In this document: one piece after another, positions 1 to 5,181 of the stretch | How the letters are laid out: each line of letters starts with the position of its first letter | Numbering within the stretch: the first letter of the stretch is position 1 | NCBI GenBank assembly: GCA_003565055.1 | Contig: PXDM01000445.1 | Coordinates: 1 to 6,541 of the forward strand | Direction: 5' to 3' | Source: Paracoccaceae bacterium | GTDB taxonomy: Bacteria > Pseudomonadota > Alphaproteobacteria > Rhodobacterales > Rhodobacteraceae | DNA: 6,541 bases | Translations under genes and position numbers: made by a program | The notes under the pieces: generated by a model | What the model was told of the DNA's origin: nothing | Seen by the model: only the letters and a program-made list of their open reading frames with translations | Database searches by the model: none

Positions 1-35
1 CGGTCTGAAAGATCAAAGAAACCCATCTGCGCCAT
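1..35 (-). CDS. IS5-family transposase, N-terminal fragment (cut by window edge)
   Basis: Only the first 12 residues are visible: MAQMGFFDLSDR. This resembles the N-terminus typical of one group of IS5-family transposases (M-x-Q-x-GFFD-x-x-x-R), which precedes the DDE catalytic domain; that domain is not in view. The ATG at 35-33 has a good ribosome binding site, GGAG at 46-43 on the minus strand with a 7-base spacer, which supports a real gene start. The call depends on a very short match, so a chance resemblance is possible. The putative terminal inverted repeat about 75 bases upstream makes it more likely. Confidence 0.5.
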   Translation of the reverse strand, partial: MAQMGFFDLSD

Positions 36-110
36 CGTAACGCTCCAGCAGCCGAACTCTGACAGCCTCATACCGTCCCGGCCACGTCAGGGCAATTTTT
101 CGAGGTGCCC
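1..110 (-). mobile_element. 5' end of an IS5-like insertion sequence (partial, runs off the left edge)
   Basis: On the minus strand a transposase-like reading frame begins at 35 and leaves the window. About 75 bases upstream of that start lies a candidate terminal inverted repeat, read on the minus strand from 110 down to about 90: GGGCACCTCGAAAAATTGCC. Its form (a GG-ACCTC stretch, an A-run, then C's) resembles IS5-family ends as I recall them. The exact tip and target-site duplication cannot be fixed because the other end is outside the window. The element abuts a decayed IS256-type fragment starting near 121, so it may have inserted into older mobile DNA. The family assignment rests mainly on the transposase N-terminus. 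Confidence 0.5.
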
Positions 111-120
111 ACGAATGAAT

Positions 121-310
121 CTGTCGGTCGAGGCTGAGCTGAAGTCTTCATGGCACAGTAGCGGGACCAAAAGACCCGTGAGCGTCATACTTGCGTGATC
201 CACAACGTCCATCACCCGGAACGGGCGGTGTCGACCGGCATCGGTCCTGTCACGATGAAGGTCCGCAAGCTGCGCTCAAAGACCGGCAAGCCCATCTTCT
301 TCGCCCGGCG
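121..310 (+). pseudogene. Decayed IS256-family (mutator-type) transposase fragment
   Basis: From about 195 the plus strand reads VIHNVHHPERAVSTGIGPV followed by TMKVRKLRSKTGKPI. This strongly resembles the conserved region of IS256-family transposases that normally reads roughly VVRNGHHPER-x-x-x-TGIGPV-x-VKVPKVR-x-x-x-GKPV. In the same frame upstream, 138-194 reads AEVFMAQ, then a TAG stop at 159-161, then RDQKTRERHTCV, matching the stretch just before that motif. Further left, 121-140 continues the likeness (LSVEAEL) in another frame, implying a frameshift near 138. The likeness fades after about 302 and no DDE catalytic residues are present. It is a dead internal fragment, not a gene. It is convergent with the efflux gene, whose stop codon lies only about 15-20 bases away. 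Confidence 0.6.
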
Positions 311-323
311 CCGGATCGCGGCG

Positions 324-1742
324 CTACCGGCTGGCACCGATTCCCAGACGCAAATGCAGATCGACAAACCCGCGCGCGCGCGCGAGGCGTTTGTCTACTT
401 CAGTGAGTTCCAAATCGATCAGATCGCTTTGGATCGCCGCCATCTCCCCAAAGGTTGCCTCCCCTTCGCGCAGGGCTGCGAGCAGCAGGTCGGCTGCTTC
501 GCTTTGCAGTGTAACTGTTCGCTGGCTCAAGGCTTCGGCTTCGGTCGCCTTGCGGTAGTCCAGAAGGCTGCTCTCGACTTCAAACAGTGCCTTGAGAACC
601 TCCGCGTGCCAGGCTTGATACTCGGCTTCGACACGCATCGCCGCCGCACTGATGGATGCCCGCGTTGCTCGGGTCGGCAATTCCGGGAGCCGGAGGGACG
701 GCCCGAGGCTGACGACGCTTCCTCGGCGGGTTTCAGTCGCGTCTGTCAGCGGGTTGCGCGCTGTGATCCGGCGTGCGTCGATGAGGCCCGAAATAACCAA
801 GCTCGGATACAGTTCGGCACGGGCGGAGCCAAGCGCAGCACGCGCCCCATTGTAGCGCGCTTCGGCGACCAGAAGGTCGGGTCGATTGCGGATCAGGTCT
901 GCTGGAACAACCGGATCGGGCGCAAGCCTTGGGCGCGGCTGCGGCTCACGCTGTCTCAACCGGCGCTCCAGATCCGGAGGGAGTGCGCCCGGTTGTGACC
1001 CTGTCAGAAGCGTCAGGCGCAGCACTTCGCGCTCGATCGTCGCTTCGATATCCTTGCGCTGCGTGTCGAGCGCATTCAACCGGGCCTGACTGCGCAATGT
1101 GTCAATTCGGGTGCCTTCGCCTTCGTTCAGAAGATCCTGTGCAATGCGAAGAATAGCGCGTTGCCGTTGCTGCGCGCGACGCAACAGTTCCAGTTGCTGT
1201 TGGGCGGCCCTCAGCCCCAGATAAGAGTTTGAGACCTCGCCGATCAGCAGCAGACGTGCTGCGGATTCCTCACCGGCTGCGATACCGGCGCGCGCGATGG
1301 CCCCAAGTGCCTGAGCTTCGCGCGCGCGACCTAGGTCAAGCACAGTTTGCAGGTTGATTGCACTCGAAATTGCGAGGTCTTCGCTTCTCTGCTTTCCACC
1401 GCTGCGGCGTGCTGCCGCGGAGGCTTCAGCAGTTTGCAGAGATTGTATCGCGCCGGTTTCCTCCCAGGCGGCTTTGGCGCGCAACTGTGCGGCAGTCAGG
1501 TCCGGGCTCTCGGCCAGTGCCTTTTCGACCAGCGCCGTCAAGACGGGGTCTTTCAGCCCGGTCCACCATTGCTTCGCATCAATAGGCTGCTTCTGGTTCG
1601 GAAAAGAATTCTGCCACCCTGCTGCAAACGGAAAACTGGGCGGCGTCGTGTCGATCCTCGGAGCGCAGCCAACCAAAACCGCGCAGGCCAGAACGAGCAA
1701 GGCAGACGCTCTCTTGATAGGGTTGCCGATATGCTTCACCAT
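324..1742 (-). CDS. RND/NodT-type outer-membrane efflux lipoprotein (TolC-like channel)
   Basis: 472-aa outer-membrane channel of the OEP/NodT family, which forms a trimeric TolC-like duct with an inner-membrane pump and usually a periplasmic adaptor. The start at 1742 is chosen because it gives a clean lipoprotein signal: a basic n-region, a hydrophobic segment (residues 12-25) and lipobox LVGC with Cys26. Residue 27 is Ala rather than Asp, fitting outer-membrane sorting. Family hallmarks are LDLGRAREAQA near 135-145 and VPADLIRNRPDLLVAEA at 279-295, plus two long helical repeats rich in Ala, Leu, Glu and Arg. The first beta-barrel segment (about 108-135) looks shorter than usual. No convincing Shine-Dalgarno precedes 1742; a GC palindrome sits there instead. 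In-frame upstream starts exist (1793, 1790, GTG 1925) but would bury the signal peptide. No adaptor or RND pump is in view, so it may serve the nearby MFS exporter (inference). Confidence 0.88.
   Translation of the reverse strand: MVKHIGNPIKRASALLVLACAVLVGCAPRIDTTPPSFPFAAGWQNSFPNQKQPIDAKQWWTGLKDPVLTALVEKALAESPDLTAAQLRAKAAWEETGAIQSLQTAEASAAARRSGGKQRSEDLAISSAINLQTVLDLGRAREAQALGAIARAGIAAGEESAARLLLIGEVSNSYLGLRAAQQQLELLRRAQQRQRAILRIAQDLLNEGEGTRIDTLRSQARLNALDTQRKDIEATIEREVLRLTLLTGSQPGALPPDLERRLRQREPQPRPRLAPDPVVPADLIRNRPDLLVAEARYNGARAALGSARAELYPSLVISGLIDARRITARNPLTDATETRRGSVVSLGPSLRLPELPTRATRASISAAAMRVEAEYQAWHAEVLKALFEVESSLLDYRKATEAEALSQRTVTLQSEAADLLLAALREGEATFGEMAAIQSDLIDLELTEVDKRLARARGFVDLHLRLGIGASR
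371..384. repeat. Alternating (CG)7 dinucleotide tract inside the efflux gene
   Basis: Seven perfect CG units lie near the 3' end of the efflux lipoprotein gene and encode part of its LARARGF segment on the minus strand. Such tracts can slip during replication and can adopt left-handed DNA. The reading frame is intact here. Confidence 0.7.
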
Positions 1743-1931
1743 AGAAGCACATCGCGGGAGAGCTCCCGCCTGAGTATCGCGTAAAACCATCATGCGCTCG
1801 CTTCTTGCCTCAGCATGCTCGATCTGACGTCGTGCTATGCTCCGTCGGGCAAACCTGATACGCGCGGCGTGGCGAGGCAATGTTTTTCGTACATCGCGCT
1901 GCCAAAAAACGTGCTTCGTGGTCACAACGCA
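1743..1931. other. Intergenic spacer between PPTase and efflux gene
   Basis: This 189-base stretch has no supported gene. The minus strand is open in frame with the efflux gene back to a GTG at 1925, but the encoded segment is Arg-rich and unlike a secreted-protein N-terminus. No strong sigma-70-type promoter was found by eye. The only clear structure is the GC palindrome at 1754-1769. The efflux gene may be read through from the PPTase or have its own weak promoter here. Confidence 0.4.
1754..1769. repeat. GC-rich inverted repeat just upstream of the efflux gene start
   Basis: A perfect 7-base inverted repeat, GCGGGAG-AG-CTCCCGC (or a 6-base stem with a 4-base loop), lies 11 bases upstream of the chosen ATG at 1742. 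In the efflux mRNA it would form a hairpin next to the ribosome binding region, where no good Shine-Dalgarno is seen. No T-run follows on either strand, so an intrinsic terminator is unlikely. It could be a translation-modulating hairpin, an operator or a chance GC palindrome. Confidence 0.4.
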
Positions 1932-2684
1932 TCAGTCTTGTCCTTGCGCTGCCGGCAGATTTTCTGGTGGGTTCGCAGGCGCGACAAGAGCAGTTCTGAC
2001 ATGGTCAGGCCGCACGCAAAGCGTTATTTCAAAGTCTTGACCGCGTCGCAGGCCCACCGCCAAGTCTTGCGTCAGGCGAAGAACGATTTTGTCCGGCGCG
2101 GGGGGGGCCAATGCCTCGGCCGCATCGAAGCCAAAGAAACGCTGGACCCGAGGGAAGAGCGCCTTGAAGAGTGTTTCTTTCGCGGAGAACAAAGCCGTTG
2201 CAGCAACGGGCGCGGGGTGCGCGCCCTGCGACCGGACCAAGGCGGCCTCGGAATATGACAGGCATTGTTTGAAGATCGCATGCAACGCGTCGCCCTCGGC
2301 GATATGTTCCATATCTATGCCGCAGAGCCGCCCCGGATCGCGACAGATTATCGCCGCGCAACGTCCGTCGATATGACTGATCGAGCCAGTGGTCCCTGCA
2401 GGCCATATCGGCTGGCCCAGCGGCCCGCGCCCGCAATCCCGTTCGGCAAAGCCAAGCTCTGCCAATCCACGCGCGGCGACGATCCGTCCGGCCAGAAAAT
2501 GCGCTTGCCTGCGATGCACCATTCGTTCGATCCCCGGGGGCCTGCCAAGCTTCCAGTGTTCGAACAATGCGCCATGATACCGTGCCTGATCGAATGTTGC
2601 GGTTACCATGACCGCATCATGGTCCAACATGCTCGTGACCTGACAAAACTCCAGAAAGGGTGCATGAGTTCGACCGACTTGCAT
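1932..2684 (-). CDS. 4'-phosphopantetheinyl transferase, EntD/Sfp type
   Basis: 250-aa cytoplasmic enzyme that transfers 4'-phosphopantetheine from coenzyme A to the active serine of carrier domains, converting apo- to holo-NRPS. The EntD-subgroup motifs appear in order: RRQAHFLAGR (about 58-67), PIWPAGTTGSISH (about 92-104), GIDME (122-126, with Mg-binding Asp124 and Glu126) and FSAKETLFK (166-174, with Glu170 and Lys174). The length is close to the usual 220-250. The start is uncertain: ATG 2684 has AAAGG at 2699-2695 with a 10-base spacer, GTG 2693 is too close to that site, and ATG 2630 (AGG 8 bases upstream) would still keep all motifs. Its stop lies 189 bases before the efflux gene. Next to a truncated-view NRPS, its likely job is activating that synthase, including the PCP whose serine codon is at 6522-6520. 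It could also serve other carrier proteins in the cell. Confidence 0.92.
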   Translation of the reverse strand: MQVGRTHAPFLEFCQVTSMLDHDAVMVTATFDQARYHGALFEHWKLGRPPGIERMVHRRQAHFLAGRIVAARGLAELGFAERDCGRGPLGQPIWPAGTTGSISHIDGRCAAIICRDPGRLCGIDMEHIAEGDALHAIFKQCLSYSEAALVRSQGAHPAPVAATALFSAKETLFKALFPRVQRFFGFDAAEALAPPAPDKIVLRLTQDLAVGLRRGQDFEITLCVRPDHVRTALVAPANPPENLPAAQGQD

Positions 2685-2858
2685 TCTTTCCACACCTTTC
2701 CGGGCATTACAGGGACCACCCGCATTGAGACACTTGGCCGTCCGTCAAGAAAAACGGCCTGAGTGACGACCACCCGATACGAGCTGGCCCGTAGAAAACT
2801 CCCGCAGGGGCCTCATGGCGCGGTCGGGGCCGCCCGCTGATCTGGCCAGTTGCCGTGT
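2685..2858. other. Intergenic spacer between MFS gene and PPTase, possible weak promoter
   Basis: About 174 bases without a supported gene. On the minus strand there is TTGACG at 2748-2743, close to a -35 consensus, but no good -10 lies 16-18 bases beyond it. A separate TGTAAT at 2711-2706 resembles a -10 box but lacks a matching -35. A promoter for the PPTase is therefore possible but unproven. No convincing hairpin plus T-run terminator follows the MFS gene, so readthrough from the upstream operon is also possible. Confidence 0.3.
2736..2759. repeat. Inverted repeat GGCCGT/ACGGCC in the MFS-PPTase spacer
   Basis: Six-base arms GGCCGT (2736-2741) and ACGGCC (2754-2759) flank a 12-base loop. 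Read on the minus strand, a T-rich run falls in the loop rather than after the stem, so this is not a classical terminator. The left part of the loop contains the TTGACG hexamer, so the arms could be a regulator-binding palindrome over a -35 box. The arms are short and chance is a real alternative. Confidence 0.3.
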
Positions 2859-4082
2859 TCAGCTTCGCCGGATAGACAGCGATGCCAGCGCCGAGATCGC
2901 GGCCAGCACCACCAGAAGCCAGAGCACGCCCGTGCCAAGAAGCCCGCCCGCGAGCAGCGCCAGCGAGCCGACGGTCATCACAAAGCTCTGCCAGATGCCG
3001 ATGGCCTGCGCCTGCAGGGATTGTGGCATGGATTCCTGCAAATGCGTAAAGCCAATCGTCATGGTCACACCGGCCCCGAGCGAAGTGATGACGATCACCG
3101 CAATCATGACCCAGAAGCCGCCATCCGTCAGATGCAGACCCAGGACCAAGACCCCTGCGAGAGCGCTGACAGCAAAGACCCGGCGTGAAGAAATGCGTTC
3201 ATGCAGGGCAGGGGCAAGAACGCTGACAACCGCACTCGCGAGCAGGGATGCGATGAGCGCGTAAGAGAGCATGCTCGATTCCGCGCCCTGCGCGCGCAGG
3301 CTGAGGGGGACAAAAATCTCCTCGTAGACATCAGAGACCGCGAGCAACAGCGCGCCGCAAATCGTCATGTTTCGCAGCGCAGGGCTTGCCAGGATCCGCA
3401 CCAGCACCTTGCGCACCAGATCCGCGAGATGCGCCCCAGCCGAACCATCAAAGGCTTTCTGCTTGCGATCACGCGGAAAACTCAGCCAGGTGCAATATGT
3501 ACTGAGCGCCACGCCAATGACCGCGATGCCAAGCGCGATGGTGACCATCCCCTGATCATTCAGTCGGCCCGCGAGCCAAAAGCCCAGAACGCTGCCCGCC
3601 AGCATGACCAGCCCGTCAGCGGCGTTGAAATCGATCAGTCGCCGTCCGGCCAGACGCGCGATGGCTGGCGCGCGTGACAGATCGGCGGTCACCGAGGGGC
3701 CAAGCGAGCCGTAGGTCACGATGGCCAGAACTGCGAGCAGCGGCAGTGTCAGCACATCGGTCGCAATGAAAAGCAGGCATAGTGACGCCCCGCCCAAGGC
3801 GCAGAGTTTTGAGATCAGAAGCAATTTGCGCGCCCCGATCCGAGCGACCCCCGGTCCGGAGAGGATCACCCCGATATTCATCGGCACCACGATGCTCAGC
3901 ATCATCAGGCCGAAGACCAGATCCGAGCTCCCTTGTTCAAGCACCCACCAGACCATGCTCAGGAACACAAGCGACGCCGCGATGGCCCCGAAGAAATCGG
4001 CCGCGAGAATGCCGATGAAGAGATCATCCCCACGTCGCAACCGCAACGGGTGTCGCACGGGTTGGCTGTCCAGTTTGGTCAT
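2859..4082 (-). CDS. MFS efflux transporter (EntS-like), probable exporter of the peptide product
   Basis: 407-aa inner-membrane protein with 12 hydrophobic segments, at roughly 21-47, 54-76, 86-109, 113-131, 157-172, 179-202, then after a charged central loop (203-238) at 239-263, 270-292, 301-319, 322-347, 359-382 and 384-404. This is the major facilitator pattern. The length and N-terminal style resemble the drug/siderophore exporters (EntS-like group), and its place behind NRPS, MbtH and hydrolase genes suggests it exports the product by proton antiport (inference). Loop 2-3 carries a degenerate motif A, GPGVARIGARK, with Ala where the conserved Asp is expected. TM7 holds acidic residues Asp251, Glu254 and Glu255, candidates for proton or substrate coupling. 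The ATG at 4082 overlaps the hydrolase stop by 4 bases (ATGA), so it is translationally coupled; the longer frame from 4121 is less likely. Confidence 0.9.
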   Translation of the reverse strand: MTKLDSQPVRHPLRLRRGDDLFIGILAADFFGAIAASLVFLSMVWWVLEQGSSDLVFGLMMLSIVVPMNIGVILSGPGVARIGARKLLLISKLCALGGASLCLLFIATDVLTLPLLAVLAIVTYGSLGPSVTADLSRAPAIARLAGRRLIDFNAADGLVMLAGSVLGFWLAGRLNDQGMVTIALGIAVIGVALSTYCTWLSFPRDRKQKAFDGSAGAHLADLVRKVLVRILASPALRNMTICGALLLAVSDVYEEIFVPLSLRAQGAESSMLSYALIASLLASAVVSVLAPALHERISSRRVFAVSALAGVLVLGLHLTDGGFWVMIAVIVITSLGAGVTMTIGFTHLQESMPQSLQAQAIGIWQSFVMTVGSLALLAGGLLGTGVLWLLVVLAAISALASLSIRRS

Positions 4083-4972
4083 GAAAACCCCGGTTTGTGT
4101 GATGTGGCTTCCTGCAGGCATTGCACAATCTTCCTGGCCAGAAGCACAGGCTGTTCAAGCGGGATCGCATGGCCGGCCCGTGGAATGGTGTGATAGCCGC
4201 AACAGTGCCGGAGGCTCAGCGCCGCGCCATGGGCCACGCGCGCCGTCAGCAGGCTGGAATAGGCCCCCCGCAAAATCCCGACCGGGCAGCGGATGCTCTC
4301 GAGGATCTGCCAGAAATCGGCGGGCGCACCATCCAGGAGCATGTCGATTTCCAGCACTGACGGATCCACGGCGCGCTCTGCATCGCAGGGCAGAGCCTTG
4401 ACAGCGCCTTGCAGGTAGGCGGCAACCGCGTCGGGCGCACAGAATGGCAGGCGGGCTGTCGCGATCTCTGTCAGGCGTTTCGCCTCAAATGGCGGGGTGT
4501 TGAGCGCGTCGATATGCGCGCCGACCGCGTCCTGCCCCTCATCCGAGGATTCGGGCGACATGTCGACCAGCACAAGGGCCGTCAGCGCGAGTGCATGTCG
4601 GCTGGCAAGCACAGCCGCAATGCGCGCGCCCAGTGAATGGCCCACCAGAGCGAGCGGCCCGCGCGTCACCGCCGCGATCACCGAGGCGACCAGAGCCGTG
4701 CTCTGTTCCAGCGTATAATGCCCGTCAGCCTGCCATTCCGACCCCCAATGGCCGGGCAAGCCGATGGCGATGATCTCGCCGGGATCATGGCGGAACAGCT
4801 CCGCGACGGTCGCATGCCACAGATCGGCCCCGTCCCCCATGCCATGCAACAGCACCAGCGGCGGATGTCCTGTGTGATCCGACCTCCAGCGCAGGACGCG
4901 CAGCCCGAAATGTGTCTCGACCACGGGCAGAGGGGCTGGAGGGTCGACAACCATCGCATGCGCCTCAGTCAT
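4079..4972 (-). CDS. Alpha/beta hydrolase, possible editing thioesterase or tailoring enzyme
   Basis: 297-aa cytoplasmic alpha/beta-hydrolase-fold protein. Visible motifs are HGMG (43-46, oxyanion hole), GLPGHWGS (71-78), the nucleophile elbow GHSLG (111-115) with Ser113, LVDMSP (135-140) and RAGHAIP (265-271) with the likely catalytic His268. The usual acid position after strand 7 reads RGAYSSLL, with Ser where Asp is common, so Asp138 in LVDMSP may be the acid. The general fold resembles broad esterase/lipase-type hydrolases rather than classical type II thioesterases of the GrsT group. Its position between MbtH and the exporter suggests hydrolysis of stalled thioesters or action on the released product, which is inference. 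The ATG at 4972 overlaps the MbtH stop by 8 bases (ATGACTGA); a longer frame from 5131 would run through most of the MbtH gene and is rejected. Confidence 0.85.
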   Translation of the reverse strand: MTEAHAMVVDPPAPLPVVETHFGLRVLRWRSDHTGHPPLVLLHGMGDGADLWHATVAELFRHDPGEIIAIGLPGHWGSEWQADGHYTLEQSTALVASVIAAVTRGPLALVGHSLGARIAAVLASRHALALTALVLVDMSPESSDEGQDAVGAHIDALNTPPFEAKRLTEIATARLPFCAPDAVAAYLQGAVKALPCDAERAVDPSVLEIDMLLDGAPADFWQILESIRCPVGILRGAYSSLLTARVAHGAALSLRHCCGYHTIPRAGHAIPLEQPVLLARKIVQCLQEATSHKPGFS

Positions 4973-5165
4973 TGGCGCCTGCAATCTGCCGCGCACTGAT
5001 CGGGGTGATATCGGTCCAGGTCTCCTCGATATAGGCAAGGCACGCGTCACGCGTCCCTGTTGGGCCGACCTGTTCCCAGCCTTTCGGGATTTCCATCTCC
5101 GTGGGCCAAAGCGAATATTGCCCCTCTGCATTCACCAGAACCATAAATTCGTCGAATCCGTCCAT
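4965..5165 (-). CDS. MbtH-like protein, NRPS adenylation-domain partner
   Basis: 66-aa MbtH-family protein. These small proteins bind NRPS adenylation domains and are often needed for their solubility or activity. The family signature is complete: VLVNAEGQYSLWP (9-21), PKGW (27-30), G-T-R-D-A-CLAYIEETW (37-50) and DITPISAR (52-59), including the conserved Trp20, Trp30 and Trp50. The start at 5165 is preferred because GGAG at 5177-5174 stands 8 bases before the ATG. A start at 5195 would add MKHLESGVTK, overlap the NRPS by 14 bases and has only a poor ribosome site. The gene begins 16 bases after the NRPS stop and overlaps the hydrolase start by 8 bases. Its presence supports calling the upstream gene an NRPS with adenylation domains outside the window. 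Confidence 0.93.
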   Translation of the reverse strand: MDGFDEFMVLVNAEGQYSLWPTEMEIPKGWEQVGPTGTRDACLAYIEETWTDITPISARQIAGAND

Positions 5166-5173
5166 CTTCGTCA

Positions 5174-5177
5174 CTCC
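5174..5177 (-). promoter_or_regulatory. Ribosome binding site of the MbtH gene
   Basis: GGAG on the minus strand, 8 bases upstream of ATG 5165, in the short gap after the NRPS stop. It decides the start choice in favour of 5165 over the in-frame ATG at 5195. Confidence 0.6.
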
Positions 5178-5181
5178 ACTC

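Noticed and set aside
195..998. Long plus-strand open frame (267 codons) covering the IS256 remnant and the 3' half of the efflux gene
   Set aside because: Only its first 36 or so codons resemble a transposase; the rest is the antisense shadow of the efflux gene, whose family motifs are clear on the minus strand.
1743..1925. Extended N-terminus of the efflux protein from GTG 1925 or ATG 1793
   Set aside because: These starts add an Arg-rich or irrelevant leader before a perfect lipoprotein signal and lipobox beginning at 1742, so the shorter form is preferred despite a poor ribosome site.
2736..2759. Intrinsic terminator after the MFS gene
   Set aside because: The T-run lies in the loop rather than after the stem, and the stem is only six base pairs.
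2821..2858. GC-rich imperfect hairpin just after the MFS stop as a terminator
   Set aside because: The arms pair only imperfectly and no T-tract follows within a suitable distance.
4973..5131. Extended hydrolase N-terminus from 5131
   Set aside because: It would run in another frame through most of the MbtH gene and adds a basic, unstructured-looking leader; ATG 4972 gives the normal stop-start overlap.
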